A stretch of DNA of 64,000 nucleotides from Mycolicibacterium hassiacum DSM 44199 (GCF_900603025.1 NZ_LR026975.1:5084001-5148000), one strand, 5' to 3'; positions 47,720 to 56,137 are shown, counted from the first letter of the stretch. Program-made: numbers and translations. The notes: generated by a model not told the origin, from the sequence alone.

Positions 47720-49006
47720 ATGTCAAACGTTGGCAAACCGCGCACCGCCGAAGAGATCCAGCGCGACTGGGACACCAACCCGCGGTGGAAGAACACCAAG
47801 CGCGACTACACCGCCGCCGACGTGGTGGCGCTGCAGGGCACTGTGGTAGAGGAGCACACCCTCGCGCGCCGGGGTGCGGAGATCCTGTGGAACCAGCTGC
47901 ACGACCTGGAGTTCATCAACGCGCTGGGCGCGTTGACCGGTAACCAGGCCGTCCAGCAGGTGCGCGCCGGCCTGAAGGCCATCTACCTGTCGGGTTGGCA
48001 GGTCGCCGGTGACGCGAACCTGGCGTTCCAGACCTACCCGGACCAGAGCCTGTATCCGGCCAACTCGGTGCCGCAGGTGGTGCGCCGGATCAACAACGCG
48101 CTGATGCGCGCCGATCAGATCGCCAAGGTCGAGGGTGACACCTCGGTGGAGAACTGGCTGGTGCCGATCGTCGCCGACGCCGAGGCCGGTTTCGGTGGTG
48201 CGCTCAACGTCTACGAGCTGCAGAAGGCGATGATCGCCGCGGGTGCCGCCGGTACCCACTGGGAGGACCAGCTGGCCTCGGAGAAGAAGTGCGGCCACCT
48301 GGGCGGCAAGGTGCTGATCCCGACCCAGCAGCACATCCGCACCCTGACCGCGGCCCGGCTGGCGGCCGACGTCGCCGACGTCCCGACCGTGATCATCGCC
48401 CGCACCGATGCCGAGGCGGCCACCCTGATCACCTCCGACGTCGACGAGCGCGACAAGCCGTTCATCACCGGCGAGCGCACCAAGGAAGGCTTCTACCGGG
48501 TCAAGAACGGCATCGAGCCGTGCATCGCCCGTGCCAAGGCCTACGCGCCGTACGCCGACCTGATCTGGATGGAGACCGGTACCCCGGACCTCGAGGTCGC
48601 GCGGAAGTTCGCCGAGGCGGTCAAGGCCGAGTACCCGGACCAGATGCTGGCCTACAACTGCTCGCCGTCGTTCAACTGGAAGAAGCACCTCGACGATGCG
48701 ACCATCGCCCGGTTCCAGAAGGAGCTCGCCGCGATGGGCTTCAAGTTCCAGTTCATCACGCTGGCCGGCTTCCACGCGCTGAACTACTCGATGTTCGATC
48801 TGGCCTACGGGTACGCCCGCAACCAGATGACCGCCTATGTCGAGCTGCAGGAGCGCGAGTTCGCCGCCGAGGAGCGCGGTTACACCGCCACCAAGCACCA
48901 GCGCGAGGTGGGTGCCGGCTACTTCGACCGGATCGCCACCACCGTCGACCCGAACAGCTCGACCACCGCGCTGAAGGGCTCGACCGAAGAGGCCCAGTTC
49001 CACTGA
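47720..49006 (+). CDS. aceA: Isocitrate lyase (Icl1/AceA)
   Basis: A 428-residue enzyme, the same size as M. tuberculosis Icl1. [19 protein letters not shown] holds the KKCGH active-site motif with the catalytic Cys; [10 protein letters not shown] and the [10 protein letters not shown] loop (with the Ser/Asn ligands) are also conserved. It cleaves isocitrate to succinate and glyoxylate, allowing growth on fatty acids and acetate, and in mycobacteria also acts in the methylcitrate cycle. ATG 47720 has AAGGGGAG upstream. The C-terminal His codon and stop are the start of the tandem repeat that follows. Confidence 0.98.
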   Translation: MSNVGKPRTAEEIQRDWDTNPRWKNTKRDYTAADVVALQGTVVEEHTLARRGAEILWNQLHDLEFINALGALTGNQAVQQVRAGLKAIYLSGWQVAGDANLAFQTYPDQSLYPANSVPQVVRRINNALMRADQIAKVEGDTSVENWLVPIVADAEAGFGGALNVYELQKAMIAAGAAGTHWEDQLASEKKCGHLGGKVLIPTQQHIRTLTAARLAADVADVPTVIIARTDAEAATLITSDVDERDKPFITGERTKEGFYRVKNGIEPCIARAKAYAPYADLIWMETGTPDLEVARKFAEAVKAEYPDQMLAYNCSPSFNWKKHLDDATIARFQKELAAMGFKFQFITLAGFHALNYSMFDLAYGYARNQMTAYVELQEREFAAEERGYTATKHQREVGAGYFDRIATTVDPNSSTTALKGSTEEAQFH

Positions 49007-49240
49007 CGATCAAGCGGCCGTAGGCCGCGGTGAGGAAGTGGAACCGAAGACAGGAGCCACTGACGATCAAGCGGCCGTAGGCCGCGTTGAGGAAGTGGAA
49101 CCGAAGACAGGAGCCACTGACGATCAAGCGGCCGTAGGCCGCGGTGAGGAAGTGGAACCGAAGACAGGAGCCACTGACGATCAAGCGGCCGTAGGCCGCG
49201 GTGAGACAGGAGCCACTGACGATCAGCCACTGATCGTGAT
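49001..49240. repeat. 57-bp MIRU-like tandem repeat including the aceA stop codon
   Basis: Units begin with CACTGACGATCAAGCGGCCG at 49001, 49058, 49115 and 49172, exactly 57 bp apart; the fourth has a 15-bp internal deletion and a partial fifth unit starts at 49214. The first unit contains the last codon and TGA of aceA. Each full unit has a perfect GCGGCC-GTA-GGCCGC hairpin (first at 49014-49028). One base differs in unit 2 (GCGTTGAGG). Because 57 is a multiple of 3, an open frame of 70 codons crosses all units. The size and stop-codon overlap resemble mycobacterial MIRU repeats. Confidence 0.92.
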
Positions 49241-49268
49241 CCGGCACTGAACTGCAGCCCGTAACAGG

Positions 49269-49310
49269 GACATCAGGCCCCGTCCTTATTCTTGGGCGGG
49301 GCCTGATGTC
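49269..49310. terminator. 14-bp inverted repeat between aceA and fadB2
   Basis: GACATCAGGCCCCG (49269-49282) pairs perfectly with CGGGGCCTGATGTC (49297-49310) across a T-rich 14-nt loop. No T tract follows. It would terminate aceA transcription or serve as a stability structure in a joint aceA-fadB2 mRNA. It ends only 18 nt before the fadB2 start. Confidence 0.75.
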
Positions 49311-49328
49311 GTGGAGAGGACTTACGAA

Positions 49329-50183
49329 GTGAGCATTGAACGAGTCGGCGTGGTAGGCGCCGGGCAGATGGGCAGCGGCATCGCCGAGGTGGCCGCGAAG
49401 GCGGGGGCCGACGTCCTCGTCTACGAGCCGGCCGAACAGTTCCTCGAGGCGGGCCGCAAGCGCATCACCGAATCGCTCGAACGCGCGGCCGCCAAGGGCA
49501 AGTTGTCGGAGGCCGACCGGGACGCGGCCCTGGCGCGGCTGACCTACACGACCAATCTCGCGGACTTCGCCGACCGCCAGCTGGTCATCGAAGCCGTCGT
49601 CGAGGACGAGAAGGTCAAGACCGAGATCTTCGCCGAGCTCGACCGCATCGTCACCGACCCGGACGCGGTGCTGGCGTCGAACACCTCGTCCATCCCGATC
49701 ATGAAAATCGCTGCGGCGACGAAGAATCCGAGCCGGGTGCTGGGTCTGCACTTCTTCAACCCGGTGCCGGTGCTGCCGCTGGTCGAGCTGGTCAACACGC
49801 TGGTGACCTCGGAGGCTGCGCTGGCGCGCACCGAGCGGTTCGCCGGCGAGAAGCTGGGCAAGAAGGTGGTGCGCTGCGCCGACCGGTCCGGCTTCATCGT
49901 CAACGCGCTGCTGGTGCCCTACCTGCTGTCGGCGATCCGGATGGTCGAGGCGGGCGTGGCCAGCGTCGAGGACATCGACACCGCGGTGGTGGCGGGGTTG
50001 TCGCACCCGATGGGCCCGCTGCGGCTGAGCGACCTCATCGGCCTGGACACCATGAAGCTGATCGCCGACTCGATGTACGACGAGTACAAAGACCCGAGCT
50101 ACGCGGCCCCGCCGCTGCTGCTGCGCATGGTCGAGGCCGGCCAGCTCGGCAAGAAGTCGGGTAAGGGCTTCTACACCTACTGA
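49329..50183 (+). CDS. fadB2: 3-hydroxybutyryl-CoA dehydrogenase FadB2
   Basis: A 284-residue enzyme. NAD site VGVVGAGQMGSGIAEVAA, then ASNTSSIPIMKIAAAT, catalytic His in GLHFFNPVPVLPLVELV and ADRSGFIVNALLVPYLL. It oxidises 3-hydroxyacyl-CoA (probably 3-hydroxybutyryl-CoA) with NAD in fatty acid degradation. GTG 49329 has GAGAGGA upstream. Position after aceA matches Rv0468. Its last codons are part of a 12-bp tandem triplication. Confidence 0.94.
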   Translation: MSIERVGVVGAGQMGSGIAEVAAKAGADVLVYEPAEQFLEAGRKRITESLERAAAKGKLSEADRDAALARLTYTTNLADFADRQLVIEAVVEDEKVKTEIFAELDRIVTDPDAVLASNTSSIPIMKIAAATKNPSRVLGLHFFNPVPVLPLVELVNTLVTSEAALARTERFAGEKLGKKVVRCADRSGFIVNALLVPYLLSAIRMVEAGVASVEDIDTAVVAGLSHPMGPLRLSDLIGLDTMKLIADSMYDEYKDPSYAAPPLLLRMVEAGQLGKKSGKGFYTY

Positions 50184-50210
50184 GCTACCTACTGAGCTAC
50201 CTACTGAGCT
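50175..50210. repeat. 12-bp tandem triplication over the fadB2 stop codon
   Basis: ACCTACTGAGCT occurs three times in succession (50175-50186, 50187-50198, 50199-50210). The first copy contains the final Tyr codon and TGA of fadB2; later copies repeat the in-frame stop. It is the second tandem duplication over a stop codon within 1.2 kb. Confidence 0.92.
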
Positions 50211-50225
50211 CTGCCGGTCCGGGCG

Positions 50226-50990
50226 CTACTGGTCCGAGCCGACCAGTTCCCGGCCCTTGTGGTCGACGCAGTCGACGCGCAGATCGGCGACCGTCATCAG
50301 CGACCCGTCGACCAGGCAGCGGTACCGGCCGTCGTCGTCGCGGGGGCCGAGGAACGCGCAGGTGCTGCAGGCCCGCAGTGCCGGCAGCAGGTCCAGTTCC
50401 TGCAGCCGGGCCAGCACCTCCAGCAGCGCCTGCAGCAACCCCTCGGCCGCGGCGGCGTCCAGCTTGGAGGTGGCGATCTCCGCCGGGGCGGTCCAGCGCG
50501 CCAGATCCGCCGCCACCGCGCGCCCTTCGCGGGTCAGTTCCAGGTCCTGGCGGCGCCGGTCGCGCGGATCGGTGCGGCGCTGCACCAGGCCCTTGCGGAT
50601 CAGTGCGGCGATCGCGTCGCTGACCGTGGGATCGGCGACATTGAGTTCGCGCGCCAGCGCACTGCTGCGCGCCGGCGGTGGGGGACCCACATGCAGCCAG
50701 CCCAGCACCCGCAGCTGGGTGACCGACAGGCCGTGGCGCGCTGCCGCCCGGCGAGCCAGGACCTGCAGCGCGCCACCGGCCAGATCGAGCGCCCCGACGA
50801 TCTTGGCGTCGAGGCTGGCGTGACGGGAGCCCTCGTTCCTCAGAGCGTGACCTCGTGCAGTTTGCCGGTGGCCACGTCGAAGATGAACCCGCGCGCCGAG
50901 GTGTGCAGGGTGACGAACGGGCTGGCCTCGATGCGCCGCAGCGACTGCCGCACGTCCTCCTCCAGATCGGTGAACGACTCGGCGGCCCAC
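50226..50990 (-). CDS. MarR-family regulator with a Cys-rich C-terminal tail
   Basis: The recognisable protein starts about residue 50: DLAGGALQVLARRAAARHGLS, then the winged helix ARELNVADPTVSDAIAALIRKGL and wing TDPRDRRRQDLELTREG. The C-terminal tail has CSTC, then Cys after 13 and again after 15 residues (CSTCAFLGP, YRCLVDG, VDCVDH), suggesting a metal or iron-sulfur site. The only ATG/GTG/TTG start before the domain is GTG 50990, which overlaps the carbonic anhydrase gene by 151 bp and adds about 48 untypical residues; a CTG at the end of that gene is an alternative start. Target genes may be the tmo operon or its neighbour. Confidence 0.75.
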   Translation of the reverse strand: MGRRVVHRSGGGRAAVAAAHRGQPVRHPAHLGARVHLRRGHRQTARGHALRNEGSRHASLDAKIVGALDLAGGALQVLARRAAARHGLSVTQLRVLGWLHVGPPPPARSSALARELNVADPTVSDAIAALIRKGLVQRRTDPRDRRRQDLELTREGRAVAADLARWTAPAEIATSKLDAAAAEGLLQALLEVLARLQELDLLPALRACSTCAFLGPRDDDGRYRCLVDGSLMTVADLRVDCVDHKGRELVGSDQ

Positions 50991-51331
50991 TCCGGCTTGA
51001 TGCCGGTCTCCTCCTGGATCTGGCGCTTGAACTCGTCGTCGGTGAAGGTGAGCATGCCGCAGTCGGTGTGGTGGATCAGCATGATCTCCCGGGTGCCGAG
51101 CAGCCGCTGACTGATCGCCAGCGACCGGATCTCGTCGTCGGTGATCACCCCGCCGGCATTGCGGATGACGTGCGCCTCACCGTCTTTGAGTCCGAGGATG
51201 CGGTACACGTCCAGGCGGGCGTCCATGCACGCCACGACAGCGACGTGTTTGCTGGGCGGCAGCGGCAGCGGGCCCTTGAACGTCTTGGCGTATTCCTCGT
51301 TGTTCTTCAGGTATTCGTCGGTGACTGACAC
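50840..51331 (-). CDS. Beta-carbonic anhydrase, Rv1284/CanA-like
   Basis: A 163-residue beta-class enzyme, the same size as Rv1284. Zinc ligands are Cys in VACMDARLD, His and Cys in IHHTDCGML; Asp and Arg of CMDAR form the catalytic dyad. It interconverts carbon dioxide and bicarbonate. GTG 51331 has AAGGGG 5 nt upstream; GTG 51337 is a near alternative. It is divergent from the tmo operon and upstream of the MarR gene on the same strand. Its link to the monooxygenase is not known. Confidence 0.92.
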   Translation of the reverse strand: MSVTDEYLKNNEEYAKTFKGPLPLPPSKHVAVVACMDARLDVYRILGLKDGEAHVIRNAGGVITDDEIRSLAISQRLLGTREIMLIHHTDCGMLTFTDDEFKRQIQEETGIKPEWAAESFTDLEEDVRQSLRRIEASPFVTLHTSARGFIFDVATGKLHEVTL

Positions 51332-51529
51332 GTCCACCCCTTCGTGAATCGGTATCGGTTTGCCGGAGCAGTCCGGACGGATGGTAACGCCGTCCGGCGC
51401 CGCGCCGAAGGGCGGAAATCAGGCTGAGCGAAATTCTTAGGAGTCCTTGGAACCGGCTCCATCATGGCCTCATCTCGCATTTCGATGCACCCAACCCAAC
51501 CCAAGCCAATCGACAGACAGGACGCGCGA

Positions 51530-53026
51530 ATGCCCCAGCTTTCCCGCAGTGACTGGTACGACCTGGCTCGGGACACCAACTGGAACTTCCGCTACGTCAG
51601 CGAGGAGGAGGTGTTTCCCGAGGAGTTGTCGGGCACCGGCCGGGTCCCGGCCGAGGCCTGGCTCAAATGGGACGAGCCGTACAAGATCACCTACCGCGAG
51701 TACGTCCACAACCAGGTCACCAAGGACACCACCACCTACTCGCTGAAGAACGCCGTCGGCCGCTCCAAGCTGTTCGACCAGCTCGATCCGGGCTGGAAGT
51801 CGGTGATCGTGGCCCACTACGGCGCGATCGCCATGCCGGAGTACCTGGCGTCGATCGGTGAGGCCCGGATGGGCCGGTTCGGCCGGTCGGCCGCGTGGCG
51901 CAACACCGCCACCTTCGGCGTGCTCGACGAGGTGCGCCACGGCCAGATCCAGACCTTCTTAGCGTACGGCCTGCTCGACAAGGAGCCGCGCGGCGACTGG
52001 GCGCTGAAGGCCTTCCACACCAACAACTGGATCATCCTGGCGGTGCGTTACCTGTTCGACGACATGTTCGTCGCCAACGACGCGCTGTCGATCGCGCTGC
52101 AGCTGACCTTCACCCTGGAGACCGGGTTCACCAACCTGCAGTTCCTCGGCATGGCCGCCGACGCCATCGACGTCGGCGACCTCGAGTTCGGTTCGCTGAT
52201 CAGCTCCATCCAGACCGACGAGGCCCGCCACGCCCAGCAGGGCGAGCCCACCATCAAGGTGCTCATCGACAACGGCCAGAAGGAATACGGCCAGTTCCTC
52301 ATCGACCACATGTTCTGGCGGTCCTGGCGCATCTTCGCGCTGCTGACCGGGCTGTCGATGGACTACTACACCCCGCTGGAGAGCAGGCGGATGAGCTTCA
52401 AGGAGTTCATCGAGGACTGGGTGGTCAAGCAGTTCGCCGACCAGTTCCGCGACAACGGCCTCGACTTCCCCTGGTACTGGGACGAATTCATCAAGGAGCT
52501 GACCTGGTACCACCACGCCATCCACCTCGGGGTGTGGTACTACCGGCCGACGGTGTGGTGGAACCCCGACGCCGGCGTGTCGGAAGCCGAACGGCTGTGG
52601 CTGGAGGAGAAGTACCCCGGCTGGAACCGGGTCTTCGGCCGGCACTGGGACGTCATCACCGAGAACGTCCGCAAGGGCGACATCGCCGCCACCCTGCCGG
52701 AGACGCTGCCGATCACCTGCAACCTGTGCCAGCTGCCGATCGTGCGGGCCGCGGGTGTGCTGGTCGGCGCGCACACCGACGCCACCCCGCCGACGCACGT
52801 GCACAACGGCCGCGAGTACGTGTTCTGCTCCGAGCCCTGCAAATGGATCTTCACTCAGCGGCCGGACCGGTTCGCCGGGCACCAGTCGCTGATCGACCGG
52901 GTGCTCTCCGGCGAGATCAGCCCGCCCGACCTGGGCGCCGTGCTGCAGTACTTCGGGCTGTCGCCCGAGGAGCAGGGCCGCGACGCCGACGACTACGCGT
53001 GGGCACGCAACGGGACGAAAGGCTGA
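51530..53026 (+). CDS. tmoA: Toluene monooxygenase-type hydroxylase alpha subunit (TmoA)
   Basis: A 498-residue diiron hydroxylase subunit, close to the 500 residues of TmoA. The two carboxylate-bridged diiron helices carry DEVRHGQ (near residue 135) and TDEARHAQQ (near 230). A C-terminal zinc-like segment has CNLCQLPI and CSEPCKWIF. It starts MPQLSRSDWYDLARDTNWNF, as TmoA/TbuA1 do. It hydroxylates aromatic rings or alkenes with molecular oxygen. ATG 51530 has AGGA upstream; an in-frame ATG 51464 is further away and gives no family match. Confidence 0.95.
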   Translation: MPQLSRSDWYDLARDTNWNFRYVSEEEVFPEELSGTGRVPAEAWLKWDEPYKITYREYVHNQVTKDTTTYSLKNAVGRSKLFDQLDPGWKSVIVAHYGAIAMPEYLASIGEARMGRFGRSAAWRNTATFGVLDEVRHGQIQTFLAYGLLDKEPRGDWALKAFHTNNWIILAVRYLFDDMFVANDALSIALQLTFTLETGFTNLQFLGMAADAIDVGDLEFGSLISSIQTDEARHAQQGEPTIKVLIDNGQKEYGQFLIDHMFWRSWRIFALLTGLSMDYYTPLESRRMSFKEFIEDWVVKQFADQFRDNGLDFPWYWDEFIKELTWYHHAIHLGVWYYRPTVWWNPDAGVSEAERLWLEEKYPGWNRVFGRHWDVITENVRKGDIAATLPETLPITCNLCQLPIVRAAGVLVGAHTDATPPTHVHNGREYVFCSEPCKWIFTQRPDRFAGHQSLIDRVLSGEISPPDLGAVLQYFGLSPEEQGRDADDYAWARNGTKG

Positions 53027-53030
53027 ACCG

Positions 53031-53276
53031 ATGGCGACACTACCGCTGACCGCCCTGTTCGAGGGCGACGTGCTGGAGCTGCTGATCCCGGTCGACGACA
53101 ACGACACCGTCGAGGCGGTAAGCGCGGCGATCGCCCACCACGTCGTGGGCCGCCGGGTACCCGAACGTGACGCGCCGATCCGGTTGCGCCACAACGGCAG
53201 AGTGCTCGACCCGCAGGAGCGCATCGGCGCCGCCGGTGTCGGACCGCTGGACCACGTCGAGGCGTTCTATGCCTAG
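53031..53276 (+). CDS. tmoB: Toluene monooxygenase gamma subunit (TmoB)
   Basis: An 81-residue ubiquitin-like subunit starting MATLPLTALFEGDVLELLIPV, shown here by its first part FEGDVLELLIPVD. RLRHNGRVLDPQERIGAAG is the family core. TmoB binds the side of the alpha-beta hydroxylase complex. ATG 53031 is 4 nt after the tmoA stop, and its end overlaps tmoC by 8 bp. Confidence 0.92.
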   Translation: MATLPLTALFEGDVLELLIPVDDNDTVEAVSAAIAHHVVGRRVPERDAPIRLRHNGRVLDPQERIGAAGVGPLDHVEAFYA

Positions 53277-53604
53277 CTCCGATACCTGGATTCCGGTCGC
53301 CACCCTCGACGACCTGTGGGAGGGCGAGGTGATCGAGGTCGAGGTCGAGGACCGGCCGATCCTGTTGGCGCATCTGCCCGGTGGGCAGATCCGTGCCTAC
53401 GACGGGTTGTGCCCGCACGCCGGGTTCGCGCTGGCCGACGGGGAGGTCACCGACGGTGTGCTCACCTGCCCGGCGCACAGCTGGGAATTCGACCTCGACA
53501 CCGGTGCCGGGGTGAACCCGGACAACTGCCGGCTCGTCCGGCACCAGGTCCGGTTGGACGGCGACCGGATCGCCATCTCGCTCACGAGAGGAGAGCAGCC
53601 ATGA
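53269..53604 (+). CDS. tmoC: Rieske-type [2Fe-2S] ferredoxin (TmoC)
   Basis: A 111-residue Rieske protein with the two cluster motifs CPHAGFAL and CPAHSWEF (CxH-N-CxxH). In toluene 4-monooxygenase it carries electrons from the reductase TmoF to the hydroxylase. ATG 53269 lies inside the last codons of tmoB and gives the usual length. The stop overlaps the tmoD start (ATGA). Confidence 0.94.
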   Translation: MPSSDTWIPVATLDDLWEGEVIEVEVEDRPILLAHLPGGQIRAYDGLCPHAGFALADGEVTDGVLTCPAHSWEFDLDTGAGVNPDNCRLVRHQVRLDGDRIAISLTRGEQP

Positions 53605-53924
53605 CCGCAGCGCAAACTCCGGCCACGGATCAGGAGAAACTCGTCGGACCGGTGGTGCGGGGGTTCGACCCGTCGATCGTGGACGCGGTGATCGAAGCCG
53701 CGTACGCCGACAACCCGGACGCCGACATCGTCATCGACGACCACGCCGGATACGTGCGCATCCACGCCCCCCGTTTCCTGCGCATCACCCGCGCCAGCCT
53801 GGAAACCGCTGCCGGACAGGAGTTTCCTCTGCACTCGCTGGAGCCGGCGCTGGTCGGGTTCGCCGGGCGGATCCGCTATCTCGGCGACGACGAACTGCAC
53901 TTCTACCTGGACCGAGAGGAATGA
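53601..53924 (+). CDS. tmoD: Monooxygenase effector protein (TmoD/MmoB family)
   Basis: A 107-residue cofactorless effector. VGPVVRGFDPSIVDAVIEAA and FLRITRASLE with FAGRIRYLGDDELHFYLD match the TmoD/MmoB fold. It binds the hydroxylase alpha subunit and controls oxygen activation and regiospecificity. ATG 53601 overlaps the tmoC stop, with AGGAGAG upstream. It is in the normal operon order for this enzyme class. Confidence 0.93.
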   Translation: MTAAQTPATDQEKLVGPVVRGFDPSIVDAVIEAAYADNPDADIVIDDHAGYVRIHAPRFLRITRASLETAAGQEFPLHSLEPALVGFAGRIRYLGDDELHFYLDREE

Positions 53925-53928
53925 GACG

Positions 53929-54921
53929 TTGACCACCAGCACTTCCGGGCGCCGGCTCAAGACATGGAGCATTGCCGGCGAAACCCGGCGCAAGCCCAAC
54001 GAATACGAAGTTGTCACCGGAAAGTTCCACTACCACTTCAACCGCAAACCGGCGCCGTTCGACCTCGACCCGAACGCCCCGATCAACCAGTGGTACGTGA
54101 AATACCGTGAGGGGTCGGCACTGCAGGCTCCGGACTGGGAGGGTTTCCGCGACCCGGCCGCGCTGAACTACCGGCGCTACATCGCGCTGCAGCACGACCG
54201 CGAGGTCTACGCCGAGGGTGTGGTCGACCGGTACGAATCCCAGGACCTCGACGCGGGTCTCGGTGAGGACTGGGTGCAGCTGTTCGGCCGGCTCTACACC
54301 CCGTACCGGTATCTGCTGCACGTCCTGCAGATCACCAGCCTCTACGTCGGTCAGCTCGGACCCAGCGCCTACATCACCAACGCGGCGTTCTTCCAGGGTG
54401 CCGACGAGCTGCGCGCGCTGCAGTGGGTGGCCTACCGGTCCAAGTCGCTGTCGCTGACGCACGGCCCCCAGCTGGCGAACACCGAAGCGACGCGGCTGAT
54501 CTGGGAGGACGACTCGGCCTGGCAGCCGGCCCGGGAGGCGCTGGAGAAGCTGCTGGTGGCCTACGACTGGGGCGAATCGTTCGTCGCGCTGAACCTGGTG
54601 CTCAAGCCCGCGCTGGACGCGCTGTACAAGCAGGCGTTCGCGCAGTTGGCGATCGAAGCCGGCGATCAGTTGACCGCCGCACTGCTGGCCGAGTCGAACG
54701 TCGACACGGTGCGCAACCAGAACTGGCATGTCGCACTGGTCAAGTACGCGGTGGATGCCAACCCGGACAATCGCGGCGTGATCGACGGCTGGGTCGACAA
54801 ATGGCGCCCGCTGGCCGACCGTGCGGTCGAGGGGCTCGCCGGGGCGTTCCCCGACCCGGCCGCTGCCCACGCACTGGTCGCGGACTCGGTAGCGGCGTTC
54901 ACCGCGAGGTGGGCTGACTGA
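53929..54921 (+). CDS. tmoE: Toluene monooxygenase hydroxylase beta subunit (TmoE)
   Basis: A 330-residue helical subunit without iron ligands. RRLKTWSIAGETRRKPNEYE at the N-terminus and FHYHFNRKPAPFDLDP match TmoE/TbuA2. It builds the hydroxylase dimer with TmoA. The start TTG 53929 lies 5 nt after the tmoD stop, with GAGAGGA upstream. It is the last gene of the operon: the reductase gene tmoF, usually next, is absent and a hairpin follows. Confidence 0.94.
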   Translation: MTTSTSGRRLKTWSIAGETRRKPNEYEVVTGKFHYHFNRKPAPFDLDPNAPINQWYVKYREGSALQAPDWEGFRDPAALNYRRYIALQHDREVYAEGVVDRYESQDLDAGLGEDWVQLFGRLYTPYRYLLHVLQITSLYVGQLGPSAYITNAAFFQGADELRALQWVAYRSKSLSLTHGPQLANTEATRLIWEDDSAWQPAREALEKLLVAYDWGESFVALNLVLKPALDALYKQAFAQLAIEAGDQLTAALLAESNVDTVRNQNWHVALVKYAVDANPDNRGVIDGWVDKWRPLADRAVEGLAGAFPDPAAAHALVADSVAAFTARWAD

Positions 54922-54926
54922 TCGGG

Positions 54927-54968
54927 CGGCGGCGGGTCTGTCACGGAGCGTTTCCTGACCCGCCGCCG
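54927..54968 (+). terminator. Hairpin terminator after tmoE
   Basis: CGGCGGCGGGTC (54927-54938) pairs perfectly with GACCCGCCGCCG (54957-54968), 18-nt loop, 6 nt after the tmoE stop. The T content after it is low. Its position suggests the tmo operon ends with tmoE. Confidence 0.75.
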
Positions 54969-55200
54969 TTCCGTACCCGTCCTCATGAACGACTCAGCAC
55001 TGGACTGATCGGTTCCCTTGAGCCACTCGGTGAGGAAATCACTGCGATTGGCAGTGGTTCGGAATGGGCTGGTGTTGATCCTCCTCGCGGACTTGGGGCA
55101 AGACCGGCCGTGGAATGCTCACGGCTCGTTATGCGTGCCAGCGGGTCTGCTGCTCCCGTCTCTACTGGTGATGTAACCGCAGAGTTCAAGGGCGCCGCAC
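54969..55200. other. Intergenic region, nothing recognised
   Basis: 232 bp between the tmo terminator and the DUF559 gene. Open frames here are short or run antisense into the neighbour with Arg- and Pro-rich, shadow-like sequence. The stretch is somewhat less GC-rich than its flanks. No repeat, tRNA or clear promoter was found. Confidence 0.5.
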
Positions 55201-56046
55201 TCATCGAACGGTGGTTGCAGAGCGACTGAGCAATGCGTCGCCGACCCGGCGGACGATCTCGGCGGGTCGGTAGCGTAGTTGACGGGCGCTCACGCGGATG
55301 ATGGTCCAGCCCTGCGCGGCAAGGTATTCCAGGCGGTCGATGTCGGCGGCGTGTTCGTCGGGATCGGTCCAGTGCTGCGCGCCGTCGTACTCGACGCCGA
55401 CCTTGAGCTCGGGGTAGCCCATGTCGACGCGCCGGTTGCCGACCTTTATCTGGGTGACCGGCCGGGGCAGCCCGGCGCGAATGAGCAGCAGTCGAAGCTC
55501 GGTCTCCTTCGGCGACTCGGCTCCGCCGTCGGCGAGCGTCAGCGTCTCGCGCAACAGCCGGATCCCGCGGGCGCCCGGGTAGCGGTCGGCGATCGCCGCG
55601 ATCTCGTCGACGGTACAACCGGTCGCGTTGAGTAACGCGTCGACGCGGATGACTCCGAGATCACCGGGGATACGGCGGCCGATGTCGTATCCGGTGCGGG
55701 CCGGGGTGGTGCAGTCGAGGCTGCCGCGCACGCAGACCTCGTCGTCGGCGAGAGCGTCGCCGCGGACGACGATCCCCGGCGGCGCGGCGTAGCGGACGCG
55801 GGCGATCTCGGCCGGCGCGTCGTCCGGTATCCAGCGGCTGCCGAGCCAGGCGGCGGCCGAGACTCCGACCAGCGTAGCCTGCCCCTGTGACCACAGCCAC
55901 GCCGCGAGGGCGCGGTCTTTGGGGGTCAGGTGCATGTCGGCGGGCGCGTAGATGTTGCGGTGGATCTTCCGATACCGTCGCCGCAGGTCCTGACGCGTCA
56001 CCGAACCCGCCGCCAGCGCCGAGCTCGCCACGATCAATCCGCTCAC
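55201..56046 (-). CDS. DUF559-type protein (Vsr-like nuclease fold)
   Basis: A 281-residue protein. The N-terminal part has a winged-helix-like TRQDLRRRYRKIHRNIYAP, reminiscent of AbiEi-type antitoxins. The C-terminal DUF559 domain has MGYPELKVGVEYDGAQHW and EYLAAQGWTIIRVSA, the E-x-D/QxH pattern of the restriction-endonuclease-like fold. Such proteins are widespread in mycobacteria without known function; a role in DNA repair or defence is possible. GTG 56046 is used. Confidence 0.85.
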   Translation of the reverse strand: MSGLIVASSALAAGSVTRQDLRRRYRKIHRNIYAPADMHLTPKDRALAAWLWSQGQATLVGVSAAAWLGSRWIPDDAPAEIARVRYAAPPGIVVRGDALADDEVCVRGSLDCTTPARTGYDIGRRIPGDLGVIRVDALLNATGCTVDEIAAIADRYPGARGIRLLRETLTLADGGAESPKETELRLLLIRAGLPRPVTQIKVGNRRVDMGYPELKVGVEYDGAQHWTDPDEHAADIDRLEYLAAQGWTIIRVSARQLRYRPAEIVRRVGDALLSRSATTVR

Positions 56047-56137
56047 GACGGGTTAGACGCACGGCACCGCATTCGGTTGCGCCCAGACTACGGAAGATGA
56101 TGGAAAATCCCGAAAATCGCGCAACAAGCGTAGTTTC

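Noticed and set aside
49038..49250. 70-codon open frame made of 19-residue repeats ([19 protein letters not shown])
   Set aside because: It is the in-frame reading of the 57-bp tandem repeat, without a good start site. It is described as a repeat and not as a gene, although a repeat peptide cannot be fully excluded.
54983..55618. 211-codon minus-strand frame overlapping the DUF559 gene
   Set aside because: Arg-rich and in another frame than the DUF559 protein, which has clear domain motifs on the same strand.
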